Assembly: GCF_037095755.1 (NCBI RefSeq)
Contig: NZ_JBAWKJ010000001.1
Coordinates: forward strand, 1,925,001 to 1,989,000
Direction of reading: 5' to 3'
DNA: 64,000 bases
Source of the DNA: Sphingopyxis sp. CCNWLW2
GTDB lineage: Bacteria; Pseudomonadota; Alphaproteobacteria; Sphingomonadales; Sphingomonadaceae
Shown in pieces: positions 36,001 to 44,923 of this stretch. Positions within the stretch are counted from its first letter, which is position 1, and each line of letters starts with the position of its first letter. The position numbers and the translations under genes were made by a program. The notes under the pieces are model-generated. The model saw only the letters and a list, made by a program, of their open reading frames with translations. It was not told the DNA's origin and did not search any database.

Positions 36001-36116
36001 TCCGAACAGCGGTATTTTTCGCCGCTCGCTTGGCCCGCCGCCCCTTGCCCCCAAAGTGATTCGCGGGCATAGGCGCGCCCATCTTCCCCGCCCGCCAAAA
36101 AGCAAAGGTCCGCCCC

Positions 36117-36347
36117 ATGAAAGTGAATGTCTATGTGACGCTCAAGCCGGGGGTGCTCGATCCGCAGGGCAAGGCGATCCATCATGCACTCGAGGGCCTC
36201 GGCTTCGGCGGCGTCGCAGACGTCCGCGCCGGCCGTTTCATCGAGCTCGATGTCGCCGACGGTACGAGCGATGCCGACCTCGACGCGATGTGCGCCAAGC
36301 TGCTCGCCAACACGGTGATCGAAAACTACCGCATCGAACGTCCGTAA
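36117..36347 (+). CDS. purS: Phosphoribosylformylglycinamidine synthase subunit PurS
   Basis: The 76-residue small subunit starts [20 protein letters not shown], the PurS signature. It bridges PurQ and PurL in the FGAM synthase complex and helps ammonia transfer. It lies 14 bases before purQ. Confidence 0.97.
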   Translation: MKVNVYVTLKPGVLDPQGKAIHHALEGLGFGGVADVRAGRFIELDVADGTSDADLDAMCAKLLANTVIENYRIERP

Positions 36348-36361
36348 AGGGAGCGCACGCC

Positions 36362-37027
36362 ATGAAGACCGCCGTCATCGTCTTTCCGGGCTCCAACTGC
36401 GATCGTGACATGGCGGTCGCGCTGGAACAGGTCACCGGCCGTGCGCCCGCGATGGTGTGGCACCGCGAGACCGAGCTGCCCGATGGCACCGACTTTATCG
36501 CGCTGCCCGGCGGCTTTTCCTATGGCGACTATCTGCGCTCGGGCGCGATGGCCGCGCGGTCGCCGATCCTGCGCAGCGTTGCCGATGCCGCGGCGCGCGG
36601 CGTGCCCGTGCTCGGCGTGTGTAACGGTTTCCAGGTGCTGACCGAGGCGCTGCTGCTGCCGGGCGCGCTGATGCGCAATGCCGGGCTCAACTTCGTCTGC
36701 CGCACCGTGCCGCTCAAGGTCGAGAACAGCCAGTCGCTGTTCACGGCGAGCTATGATGCGGGCGAAACGATCAACATCCCCGTTGCGCACCACGACGGCA
36801 ATTATTTCGCCGACGCGGCGACGCTCGACCGCATCGAGGGCGAGGGGCGCGTCGCGTTCCGCTACGCCGATGCCGTCAACGGCTCGGCGCGCGACATCGC
36901 GGGCGTGCTCAACGATGCGGGCAATGTCCTGGGCATGATGCCGCATCCCGAACGCGCGATCGACCGCGCGCACGGCGGCACCGACGGGCTACGCCTGTTC
37001 GAGGCGGCGCTCGGCGTCCTCGCCTGA
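36362..37027 (+). CDS. purQ: Phosphoribosylformylglycinamidine synthase subunit PurQ
   Basis: The 221-residue glutaminase subunit supplies ammonia to PurL. The class I amidotransferase triad is C87 (GVCNGFQ), H195 and E197 (PHPERA). The GSNCDRD N-terminus is conserved. purL is not next to it: the following gene is on the opposite strand and overlaps the purQ end by 39 bases. Confidence 0.97.
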   Translation: MKTAVIVFPGSNCDRDMAVALEQVTGRAPAMVWHRETELPDGTDFIALPGGFSYGDYLRSGAMAARSPILRSVADAAARGVPVLGVCNGFQVLTEALLLPGALMRNAGLNFVCRTVPLKVENSQSLFTASYDAGETINIPVAHHDGNYFADAATLDRIEGEGRVAFRYADAVNGSARDIAGVLNDAGNVLGMMPHPERAIDRAHGGTDGLRLFEAALGVLA

Positions 37028-37384
37028 TAGCTCTCCCGCGGCATCGCTCTCCGGCCTTGCCTCGGGATGCAGCCAGCGTCCGATCAGCAACAGGATCGTC
37101 GGCCAGAACATCGTGTTCCAGATGTCGTGCCAATGCGCGGCGTCGGGCTGGATCGCCGATCGTTGCGCTTCGAGCGACATGTCGAGCCATTCGCCGCCCG
37201 CCGCCATCGCCAGCACCGCGAGCCACGCGACCAGCCATCCTCCGCGCCAGCGCCACATAAGCCGCACCGCCACGAACAGCGCCAGCCCGAAATAGATATG
37301 AAGCGCATCCTTGCTGAGATCGGTCGAGGTGACGAGCCAGGTCTTGCGCTCGGTGAACAGCGCGGCGAATTCGATCAATGTCAT
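36989..37384 (-). CDS. Small membrane protein, unknown function
   Basis: The 131-residue protein starts [18 protein letters not shown] and has three hydrophobic helices (about 26-42, 46-62 and 88-104). The last two are separated by a loop with [13 protein letters not shown], and the C-terminus is acidic. It begins 4 bases after the transporter gene at 37389, so the two are likely co-transcribed. Its 3' end overlaps purQ on the other strand. Confidence 0.7.
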   Translation of the reverse strand: MTLIEFAALFTERKTWLVTSTDLSKDALHIYFGLALFVAVRLMWRWRGGWLVAWLAVLAMAAGGEWLDMSLEAQRSAIQPDAAHWHDIWNTMFWPTILLLIGRWLHPEARPESDAAGELSGEDAERRLEQA

Positions 37385-37388
37385 GCCG

Positions 37389-38177
37389 TCAGACCTTGGC
37401 TCCAAAAGGGTTGAAGTCGGTGCCTTCGTCGAACACGTCGACACCTTCGCGCCGCTTCAACGCCCCCACCACCAGATAAGTTGCCGGGGTCAGCGCGGCT
37501 TCCCAGGCGACCTTCATCGCCCAGTTCGTGGTCAGAACGAGCAGCACCTGTTCGGTTTCCCAGATGCCGAGGAAGGCGATGGGATAGAAGATCAGGCTGT
37601 CGATGCCCTGTCCGACGACAGTCGACCCGATCGTGCGCATCCACAAGAAACGCCCGCCGGTCGCCAGCTTCATCCGCGCAAGGACATAGCTGTTCACGAA
37701 TTCGCCGGCCCAGAAGGCCACCATCGAGGCGAGGACGATACGCCACGCGCTGCCGAACACGCTTTCATAACTCGCCTGACACACCGCGCCCGTCCCGCCC
37801 GCGTCGCCCGATTTGAGAGTCAGCGCGTCGGCGCCGCTGCACCACCAATCCTGTGCGGGCGGCATCGCGAGCACGATCCAGCTCATCACCGCCATGAACA
37901 GCAGCGCGCCGAACCCCGTCCAGATGACGCGGCGCGCGCGGGCGTAGCCATAGACTTCGGTCAGCACGTCGCCGATCACATAGCTGACCGGGAAGAACAG
38001 GATGCCGGCGCCAAAGGTGAACCCGCCGACCATCGACAATTTCGACGCACCGATGATGTTGCTGAGCAGCAGGACCGCGACGAATGCCGCCATCACCAGG
38101 TCATAATAGCGAAAATGCCGGATGCTCGCGGCGCTGACATGGGCGGGTTTAGCGGGCGGGGCATCGGAATCGATCAT
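37389..38177 (-). CDS. yhhQ: Queuosine precursor transporter (YhhQ/VUT family)
   Basis: The 262-residue membrane protein has about six helices and the family segments FRYYDLVMAAFVAVLLLSNI and FPVSYVIGDVLTEVYGYARARRVIW. YhhQ takes up preQ0/preQ1 for the queuosine modification of tRNA. It lies next to a tRNA gene by position only; tRNA-Arg is not a queuosine substrate. Confidence 0.92.
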   Translation of the reverse strand: MIDSDAPPAKPAHVSAASIRHFRYYDLVMAAFVAVLLLSNIIGASKLSMVGGFTFGAGILFFPVSYVIGDVLTEVYGYARARRVIWTGFGALLFMAVMSWIVLAMPPAQDWWCSGADALTLKSGDAGGTGAVCQASYESVFGSAWRIVLASMVAFWAGEFVNSYVLARMKLATGGRFLWMRTIGSTVVGQGIDSLIFYPIAFLGIWETEQVLLVLTTNWAMKVAWEAALTPATYLVVGALKRREGVDVFDEGTDFNPFGAKV

Positions 38178-38248
38178 GGGCCGCTGCTTAACCCGCTTTG
38201 CAGCCTACGCAAACCGCGCTATTCGCCGCGCGACGCAAGCAGCGCTGC

Positions 38249-38325
38249 GCGCCCGTAGCTCAGCTGGATAGAGCACCCGCCTTCTAAGCGGGTGGTCGCA
38301 GGTTCGAATCCTGCCGGGCGCGCCA
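38249..38325 (+). tRNA. tRNA-Arg (anticodon TCT)
   Basis: All parts fold: acceptor GCGCCCG with CGGGCGC, D arm with AGCTGGATAGAGC, anticodon arm CCCGC-CTTCTAA-GCGGG with TCT at 38283-38285, T arm GCAGG-TTCGAAT-CCTGC, discriminator G and encoded CCA. It reads AGA codons, which are rare in such a GC-rich genome. Confidence 0.97.
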
Positions 38326-38454
38326 ATTCCATTCGACGCCTCGAAGGCGCAGCAGAGAGCCCTGACCCTGAATGGGCGGTCGTAAAAATGCGAGCGGTGG
38401 CCGGCGGCATGCGCCGGCCACCGCTCGCTGCGGTACGGTTTCCGCTTCGTGCGC

Positions 38455-39453
38455 TCAGCGATCCGCCACTTTGCGATCGAGGAACGTGCGGATGAGCGGC
38501 GCCATCTCGTCGAGCTTGTCCTCAAGCGCGAAATGGCCCGTGTCGAGCAGGTGAAGCTCCGCGCTCGGCAGGTCACGCAGATAGGGGTGCGCACCCTCCA
38601 CCGGAAAGATCACGTCATTCTTGCCCCACACGACCAGTGTCGGCGGTTTGTGCTCGCGGAAGAACGCCTGGAACTGCGGATAGAGCGGTACGTTGGTCCG
38701 ATAGTCGTAGAACAGGTCGAGTTGGATATCCTTGTTGCCCGGCCGGTCCAGTCCCGCCTGATCGATCACCCAATTGTCGGGGCTGATCCGGCTTGGGTCC
38801 TTGACGCCATGCGTATATTGGAACTTGGTGGTGTCGAGCGTCAGGACGCCCGCAAGCGCCTTGCGGTGCTCGGCCGAACCGTCGCTCCAATAGGCTTTGA
38901 TCGGGTTCCAGAATTCGCGCAGGCCTTCGGCATAGGCGTTGCCGTTCTGGACGATCAGGCCGCTAACCCGCTCGGGATGCTTCAGCGCGAGCCGGTAGCC
39001 GACGGGCGCGCCGTAATCCATCACGTACATGGCGTATTTCCGCGCGCCGACCTGGCCCATCAGCGCGTCGACGATGTCGGCATAGTGGGCGAAGGTATAG
39101 GCGAACTTCGCACGATCGGGCGCGTCGCTCTGGCCGAAGCCGGGATAGTCGGGGGCGATCACGCGATAGCGGTCGGCCAGTTGCGGAATGAGGTTCCGGA
39201 ACATGTGCGATGACGTCGGGAAGCCATGGAGCAGCAGAACTACGGGGCCGTCGGCCGGACCGGCTTCGCGGTAGAATATCTTCACGCCGTCGATCGTCGC
39301 GCTGCGATGGTGAATGGTGATCGGCGCGGGGGCGGTGGTTCGCGCAGCGGCGGCGGTGACCTTTGTCGGCTCGGTGGGCGCGGCAATGGCGGTGCCGGAC
39401 AGCGCGACGCTCGCGGCACTTGCAAGCAGCGCGGAAAGGACAAAATGCTTCAT
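38455..39453 (-). CDS. Exported alpha/beta hydrolase, epoxide hydrolase/dehalogenase-like
   Basis: The 332-residue protein has a signal peptide (about 1-24) and an alpha/beta-hydrolase fold. The oxyanion motif is [12 protein letters not shown] (about 82-93) and the nucleophile elbow reads [10 protein letters not shown], with Asp instead of Ser; together with the late DTGHFALED histidine, this fits epoxide hydrolases or haloalkane dehalogenases. Periplasmic members act on xenobiotics or lipids. It faces away from the molybdo-enzyme gene across an AT-rich spacer. Confidence 0.85.
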   Translation of the reverse strand: MKHFVLSALLASAASVALSGTAIAAPTEPTKVTAAAARTTAPAPITIHHRSATIDGVKIFYREAGPADGPVVLLLHGFPTSSHMFRNLIPQLADRYRVIAPDYPGFGQSDAPDRAKFAYTFAHYADIVDALMGQVGARKYAMYVMDYGAPVGYRLALKHPERVSGLIVQNGNAYAEGLREFWNPIKAYWSDGSAEHRKALAGVLTLDTTKFQYTHGVKDPSRISPDNWVIDQAGLDRPGNKDIQLDLFYDYRTNVPLYPQFQAFFREHKPPTLVVWGKNDVIFPVEGAHPYLRDLPSAELHLLDTGHFALEDKLDEMAPLIRTFLDRKVADR

Positions 39454-39544
39454 AATCCAAAACTCCTTGAACGACTGTCGATGGCCCAATGGCCTTCGTG
39501 CTCAAGAGATATTCTTTCCCATAAAGATTATAATTGGCGAAAGT

Positions 39545-39576
39545 TGGAATATTTTATTCCATTTATTGCAATAAAT
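39545..39576. promoter_or_regulatory. Two adjoining perfect palindromes in an AT-rich divergent spacer
   Basis: TGGAATA-TTT-TATTCCA (39545-39561) is followed at once by the perfect 16-mer ATTTATTGCAATAAAT (39561-39576), sharing one base. The spacer between the hydrolase and FdhF-like genes is far more AT-rich than its surroundings. These are good operator candidates for one or two unknown regulators. Confidence 0.6.
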
Positions 39577-39670
39577 CCGCTCAGCTGGGACTCCGCTTGG
39601 AAGTGGCAGGTGGGCCATCCGCCAAAGACCGATGGATATGCGTCGTCCGCTATGCTCTAATCGGGTTGCG

Positions 39671-41944
39671 ATGGCGCACAACAAACCCCGCTACCAGCCC
39701 TACAACAGTCCCGCCGGCGGCTGGGGCGCGGCGGCCGCGACCGCCAAGGTGCTGCTCGAACAAAGCGTCGTCACCAAGGGGTCGCGCGCGTTGCTGTCGA
39801 TGAACCAACCGGGCGGCTTCAAATGCCCGAGCTGCGCTTTTCCCGACGCCAGCTGCACCAAGAAGCTGGAATTCTGCGAAAATGGCGCCAAGGCGCTCGC
39901 GCACGAGGCGACGAAGTTTCGCGTGACGCGCGAATTTTTCGCGCAGCACAGCGTGTCCGAGCTGATGGCACAGTCGGACTATTGGCTGGAGATGCAGGGG
40001 CGGCTGACCGAGCCGATGCGCTACGACGCTGCGACCGACCATTATGTGCCGGTGAGCTGGGACGATGCCTTCGCGCTGATCGGCGCGCACCTCCGCGCAC
40101 TCGCCAGCCCGCACGAGGCCGAATTCTACACCTCGGGCCGCACCGCGAACGAGACGGCGTTCCTCTATTCGATCTTTGTGCGCGAGTTCGGCACGAACAA
40201 TTTCCCCGACTGTTCGAACATGTGCCACGAACCGACGAGCCGCGGGCTGCCGCACTCGATCGGGGTCGGCAAGGGCACGGTGATCCTAGACGATTTCGAG
40301 CATGCCGAAGCGATCTTCCTGATCGGGCATAATGCCGGCACCAACGCGCCGCGGATGATGACGCCGCTGGTCGAAGCGCGTAAGCGGGGGGTGCCGATCG
40401 TCGCGGTCAACCCGATGCCCGAGCGCGCGCTGATCAAATTCACCGAGCCGCAGGACATCGTCCAGATGGCGACCTTCGGCTCGACCGAAGTCACCAGCGA
40501 ATTCGTCCATATCCGGATCGGCGGCGACCTCGCGCTGCTCAAGGGCATGATGAAGGTCATGTTCGAACGCGAGGCGGCGGGCGAGGCCGTGCTCGACCAC
40601 GACTTCATCGCCGAACATACGTCGGGCTTCGCCGCGCTGAAGGCAGATATCGAGGCGCAGAGCTGGCCCGACCTCGTTGCCGCGGCTGGCATCGGCGAGG
40701 CGCAGATCCGCCGCTGCGCCAAAATCTACATCCGCTCGAACGCGACGATCATCTGTTACGGCATGGGGGTGACCCAGCATCAGCAGGGGTCGCAGCTGGT
40801 CCAGCAGATCGCGAATATCCTGCTCCTCAAAGGCAATTACGGCAAGCCGGGGGCGGGCATCTCGCCGATCCGCGGCCATTCGAACGTGCAGGGCGACCGC
40901 ACCGTCGGGATCGACGAGAAACCGGGCCAGGCCTATCTCGACAAGGTCCGCGACGTCTTCGGTTTCGAACCGCCGCGCGGGCACGGCCATCATAGCGTCG
41001 AGTCGGTCGAGGCGATGATGGCGGGCACCGCCAAGGTCTTCATCGGCCTCGGCGGCAATTTTGTCCGCGCGGTTCCCGACACCGACCGCGCCTATGCCGC
41101 GATGCGCCAGCTGCACCTGACCGTCGGCATCGCGACGAAGCTCAACCGCGGGCATCTGGTGCATGGCAAGGATGCGCTGATCCTGCCCGTCGTTGCACGC
41201 TCCGAGCGCATCGAAACCGCCGCCGGCGAACAGTTCGTCACGATCGAGGATTCGATGTCGAACGTTACCGCCTCGCGCGGCGTGCTCGATCCTGCGAGCG
41301 CCGATCTGATGCCCGAGACCGAGATCGTCTGCCGCATGGCGATGGCGACGCTCCCGCACAGCAAGGTCGATTGGCCGCGCTATATCGACGATTATGGCCT
41401 GATCCGCGACAAGATCGCCGAAGTCTATCCCGCGCTCTACGAGGGTTTTTCGGAGCGCATCAAGGCGCCGACGGGTTTTCACCTCGACATCCCGCCGCGC
41501 CGCCGCGCGTGGGCGACGCCGAACGGCAAGGCCAATTTTCTCATCCTGCCGGGGCTCGCGGTCAATGCGGCGGTCGACGATCCCGACATGCTGCGGCTGG
41601 CGACCGTTCGCTCGCACGACCAGTTCAACACGACGATCTATAGCTATAACGACCGCTATCGCGGCGTGTATAACGACCGGATGGTCCTGTTCCTGAACGC
41701 CGACGATATCGCCGCCCGCGGGCTGGAGGCGGGAATGAAGGTCGCGCTCGAAACGATCAGCGCCGACGGTATCGTGCGCCGCGTAGAGGGGCTGACGATC
41801 CTCGACTATCCGATGTCGCGTGGCTCGGTCGCGGGCTATTATCCCGAGCTCAACCCGCTGCTGCCGCTCGCCCACTACGACAAGACGAGCGGCTGCCCCG
41901 CGGCGAAGTCGATCCCGGTGCGCGTCGTCCGGGCCGCGGACTGA
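39671..41944 (+). CDS. FdhF/YdeP-family molybdopterin oxidoreductase
   Basis: The 757-residue protein belongs to the formate-dehydrogenase-like YdeP family. Four cysteines near the N-terminus (C52, C55, C62, C69: KCPSCAFPDASC, FC) suggest an iron-sulfur site, although spacing differs from a normal [4Fe-4S] ferredoxin motif. The molybdopterin domains follow (about 85-610: SWDDAFALIGAHL, GHNAGTNAPRM, YGMGVTQHQQG) and end in a C-terminal cofactor-binding domain (about 630-750, VRSHDQFNTTIYSYNDRYRG). E. coli YdeP is linked to acid resistance; the true substrate is unknown. DUF1345, mobA and fdhD follow, the last two serving its cofactor. Confidence 0.92.
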   Translation: MAHNKPRYQPYNSPAGGWGAAAATAKVLLEQSVVTKGSRALLSMNQPGGFKCPSCAFPDASCTKKLEFCENGAKALAHEATKFRVTREFFAQHSVSELMAQSDYWLEMQGRLTEPMRYDAATDHYVPVSWDDAFALIGAHLRALASPHEAEFYTSGRTANETAFLYSIFVREFGTNNFPDCSNMCHEPTSRGLPHSIGVGKGTVILDDFEHAEAIFLIGHNAGTNAPRMMTPLVEARKRGVPIVAVNPMPERALIKFTEPQDIVQMATFGSTEVTSEFVHIRIGGDLALLKGMMKVMFEREAAGEAVLDHDFIAEHTSGFAALKADIEAQSWPDLVAAAGIGEAQIRRCAKIYIRSNATIICYGMGVTQHQQGSQLVQQIANILLLKGNYGKPGAGISPIRGHSNVQGDRTVGIDEKPGQAYLDKVRDVFGFEPPRGHGHHSVESVEAMMAGTAKVFIGLGGNFVRAVPDTDRAYAAMRQLHLTVGIATKLNRGHLVHGKDALILPVVARSERIETAAGEQFVTIEDSMSNVTASRGVLDPASADLMPETEIVCRMAMATLPHSKVDWPRYIDDYGLIRDKIAEVYPALYEGFSERIKAPTGFHLDIPPRRRAWATPNGKANFLILPGLAVNAAVDDPDMLRLATVRSHDQFNTTIYSYNDRYRGVYNDRMVLFLNADDIAARGLEAGMKVALETISADGIVRRVEGLTILDYPMSRGSVAGYYPELNPLLPLAHYDKTSGCPAAKSIPVRVVRAAD

Positions 41945-41952
41945 CGCCGCCG

Positions 41953-42585
41953 GTGTCCGTCGGCAAGCATATCGCGCCCGTCCGTTTCCTGATCTTTCCG
42001 TTCGTGCTGGTCACGGCGATGGGGGCAGCGCTCGCATCGGACATCGATCCGCGCGCCGCGTTCCTGATCGGCTTCGACGTCGCCGCCTTTGTCTTTCTTT
42101 GCACCGTCGTGCCGCTCTTCCGCGCCGACGCCGATCAGATGCGTCGCCGCGCCGAATTTAATGACGCGAACCGCGTCGGGCTGCTCGCGATCACGGTGCT
42201 GCTGTCGCTCGTCATCCTGTTCGCGGTCGGCACGTTGATCGCCAGTCCCGGCAAGCTCGATCGCTGCGACGTCATACTGATCGTCGCGACCCTCGCGCTC
42301 GCATGGCTGTTCGCGAACATGGTGTTCACGCTCCACTATGCGCATCTCTATTATCTGCAAAAGGAGGGACGCGACCAGCGCGGGATCGAGGTTCCGGGGA
42401 TGCACGAGCCCGGCTATTGGGACTTCCTCTATTTCGCCTTCACGCTCGGCATGACCTTTCAGACCTCGGATGTCACGATATCGGGCGCGCATATGCGGCG
42501 GGTCGTGCTCGGCCACTGCATGGCGGCGTTTGTCTTCAACATGGGGATTTTGGCGTTCACGGTGAACGCCATCGGCGGATCATAA
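41953..42585 (+). CDS. DUF1345 membrane protein
   Basis: The 210-residue protein has five to six helices (about 10-26, 31-51, 76-97, 107-128, 150-170 and 184-206) and the DUF1345 segments FANMVFTLHYAHLYY and DFLYFAFTLGMTFQTSDV. The function is unknown. GTG at 41953 is the start, 8 bases after the oxidoreductase stop codon, so the two are translationally linked. The end overlaps mobA on the other strand by 6 bases. Confidence 0.85.
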   Translation: MSVGKHIAPVRFLIFPFVLVTAMGAALASDIDPRAAFLIGFDVAAFVFLCTVVPLFRADADQMRRRAEFNDANRVGLLAITVLLSLVILFAVGTLIASPGKLDRCDVILIVATLALAWLFANMVFTLHYAHLYYLQKEGRDQRGIEVPGMHEPGYWDFLYFAFTLGMTFQTSDVTISGAHMRRVVLGHCMAAFVFNMGILAFTVNAIGGS

Positions 42586-43089
42586 ACCCGTCAGGCGGTC
42601 GAGGTCGGCTGTGCTGTTGATGTTCGGTGGCACGAAGTCGCCGGAGACCGGCCGTGCGCCGATCCGGCGGGCATAGGCCCGGACGGCGAGGTCGTGTCCG
42701 TCCTCGAGAATGGTCCGCAGGTCATTGATCGAGGTAATCGGCCACAGGCCGATTACCGGCTGCGCCTCGAGGAAGGCCGGCGCCGGTTCGAGAAGCGCGC
42801 GAAGATCGTCGGGCAGGCGCACGCAATCGACCGGCGCCGTCAGCAGCTGATCGAAGCCATTGTCCGCCGCTTGGATAAGCGCACCCGCAATTCCGCCGAG
42901 TGGGCCCATGTCGGGGCGCGGCCAATCGGCGATTTCGTCCCTGCCGACGACGACCACCGCATCGCAATGCGGACGCAGCGCCGCCAGCGCATGGTCGAGC
43001 AGCGTCTGCCCGGCGAGCATCGCGAGCGCCTTGTCAGACCCAAAGCGGCTCGACCGCCCGCCCGCGAGCACGGCGCCGAGCGTCCTCAC
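42580..43089 (-). CDS. mobA: Molybdenum cofactor guanylyltransferase
   Basis: The 169-residue enzyme attaches GMP to molybdopterin to form the bis-MGD cofactor used by formate dehydrogenase-type enzymes. The nucleotide-binding signature LAGGRSSRFGSDKALAML is intact. It is slightly shorter than typical MobA. GTG at 43089 overlaps the fdhD stop codon (GTGA), so both are made together. Confidence 0.92.
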   Translation of the reverse strand: MRTLGAVLAGGRSSRFGSDKALAMLAGQTLLDHALAALRPHCDAVVVVGRDEIADWPRPDMGPLGGIAGALIQAADNGFDQLLTAPVDCVRLPDDLRALLEPAPAFLEAQPVIGLWPITSINDLRTILEDGHDLAVRAYARRIGARPVSGDFVPPNINSTADLDRLTGL

Positions 43090-43907
43090 GCGATCATTCC
43101 GTGCGGATCGCTGACAACGAGCGCCGAATCCGCCCGCGCCAGCGTCACGAGCGTCAGCCCGGCCTGCGCGGCGCGTGTCGCAGCGAGGCTGGTCGGCGCC
43201 GAGATGGTGACGAGCATCGGGCAGCCCGCGCGCACCGTCTTTTCGACGAGCTCATAACTGCACCGCGCCGACAACAGGACAAAGCCGGTGGCGGGATCGA
43301 TGCCCGCGCGCGCCAGGGCCCCGATCAGCTTGTCGAGCGCATTGTGCCGCCCCACGTCTTCGCGCACCAGCCGGATGGCACCCGCGGGCGAGCAGAAGGC
43401 AGCGGCATGGACCGCACCCGTGGCGCGGCCGAGCGGCTGTCGATCGGGCAGGGCCGCGAGCGCCGCCGCAATGGCGTTACGATCTGTACCGATGCGCGCG
43501 GTCACTGGCGGCAGCGGCCGCAGCACCTCTTCGATATTCTCGATCCCGCAGAGGCCGCAGCTGCTCTCGCTCACGCGCTTGCGCGCGCGTTCGAGCGCGA
43601 TCGCGTTGCGTTCGGGGGGGAGCCAGATACGCAGCGCCCATCCGCCTTCGATGGGATGGGCGTCGACGCGCCGTATCTGCGCGGCCGCTTCGACCAGGCC
43701 TTCGCTTAGTGCAAAGCCCAGCGCATAATCTTCAAGGTCGGCGGGCGTCGCCATCATCACCGCATAGCCGATGCCGCCAACCTCGATCGAAACCGGCGCC
43801 TCGACCGGAACGCTGCGGGTGAGGGCGTCGTCGCCGGGCTCGTCAAGCCCCAGCCGCTGCACCGGAAGGTCGATCATCGCGTCATTCATCTTCGCATCGT
43901 AACGCAT
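43086..43907 (-). CDS. fdhD: Formate dehydrogenase accessory sulfurtransferase FdhD
   Basis: The 273-residue protein passes sulfur from IscS to the molybdenum cofactor of formate dehydrogenases. The catalytic cysteines C-x-x-C lie in SSCGLCGIENIEEVL, and TPADLEDYALGFALSEGL and EDVGRHNALDK are typical. ATG at 43907 or 43889 (MNDAMID) could be the start. Its presence supports a formate-dehydrogenase-like role for the YdeP-family protein encoded opposite. Confidence 0.94.
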   Translation of the reverse strand: MRYDAKMNDAMIDLPVQRLGLDEPGDDALTRSVPVEAPVSIEVGGIGYAVMMATPADLEDYALGFALSEGLVEAAAQIRRVDAHPIEGGWALRIWLPPERNAIALERARKRVSESSCGLCGIENIEEVLRPLPPVTARIGTDRNAIAAALAALPDRQPLGRATGAVHAAAFCSPAGAIRLVREDVGRHNALDKLIGALARAGIDPATGFVLLSARCSYELVEKTVRAGCPMLVTISAPTSLAATRAAQAGLTLVTLARADSALVVSDPHGMIA

Positions 43908-43922
43908 CTGCCTTGGCTTGTC

Positions 43923-44837
43923 TCAGCCGGCACGGCCGAGCCGCTCGGCGAGGAAGTCGACGAACACCCGCACCCGCGCCGGCGTGTTTGCGCCTCCCGC
44001 GAATACCGCGTGGATCGCCTCGACATCGCCCGGATTATAGTCCTCCAATATCGGGACGAGCGCGCCGCTCGCGATCTGGTCGGCGATGCTGAAGGCGCCG
44101 ACGCGCGCAATGCCGACCCCGGCGGCGGCGAGCTGTCCCAGCGTCTCGCCATTGTTCGCCTCGATATTGCCTTGCACCGAAAGCGCGAATTCACGCTCGC
44201 CGTCGCGGAAGGGCCATGTCGGTTCGGCGCGGCGGAAATTGAAGTTCAGGCAATTATGGCCGTGCAGATCCTCGGGCACGCGCGGCGTGCCATGTGCTGC
44301 CAGATAGGCTGGCGAAGCGATGATGACGCGGCGGCTTTCGCCCAGCTTGCGCGCGGTGAGCGGGCTGTCGGCGAGCGGGCCGAAGCGGATGGCGACGTCG
44401 GCCTGGCCTGCCGCAATGTCGACCAACCGGTCGGCAAGGCTGATGTCGACGAGGATATGCGGATGCAGGCGGACGAAGTCGCCGAGCATAGGCACGATGG
44501 TCAGCCGCCCGTGCGCCTGCGCTGCGCTGACGCGGAGCCGCCCGCGCGGCGCGCCCTGATCGGCGATCGCCTGTTCGGCGTCGCCGAGGTCGGCAAGGAT
44601 GCGCCGCGCCGCGCGCAGATAGGCTTCGCCCTCGGCGGTCAGTGCCAGCGCGCGCGTCGAGCGCAGGAGCAGCCGCACGCCGAGCCGCGCCTCGATCCGG
44701 TCGATCGTGCGGCTCACCGCCGATGGCGTGAGCCCGAGACAGCGGCCGGCGGCCGAAAAACTGCCCTCGGCGATCGTCGCGGCGAACACTTCCATCGATC
44801 GCGCGCGGTCGCCGCCGCTATCTATCTTTGCGTTCAT
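43923..44837 (-). CDS. LysR-family transcriptional regulator
   Basis: The 304-residue regulator has the N-terminal helix-turn-helix (SMEVFAATIAEGSFSAAGRC, LTPSAVSRTIDRIEARLG) and a periplasmic-binding-like effector domain (about 95-300). It diverges from the aldo/keto reductase-MFS pair with an 86-base spacer, the normal arrangement for a LysR regulator and its target. Confidence 0.93.
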   Translation of the reverse strand: MNAKIDSGGDRARSMEVFAATIAEGSFSAAGRCLGLTPSAVSRTIDRIEARLGVRLLLRSTRALALTAEGEAYLRAARRILADLGDAEQAIADQGAPRGRLRVSAAQAHGRLTIVPMLGDFVRLHPHILVDISLADRLVDIAAGQADVAIRFGPLADSPLTARKLGESRRVIIASPAYLAAHGTPRVPEDLHGHNCLNFNFRRAEPTWPFRDGEREFALSVQGNIEANNGETLGQLAAAGVGIARVGAFSIADQIASGALVPILEDYNPGDVEAIHAVFAGGANTPARVRVFVDFLAERLGRAG

Positions 44838-44923
44838 TTCAAAAATCCTTCGCCTGTGCTGACGCTACCCGGGTAAGGATGTCGTGTCCATCTATGCGTT
44901 CAACGCAATCGAAAGGGTGGATT

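Noticed and set aside
38178..38454. tRNA gene as an integration site for a mobile element
   Set aside because: No integrase and no repeated tRNA 3' end are found nearby. The flanking genes look resident.
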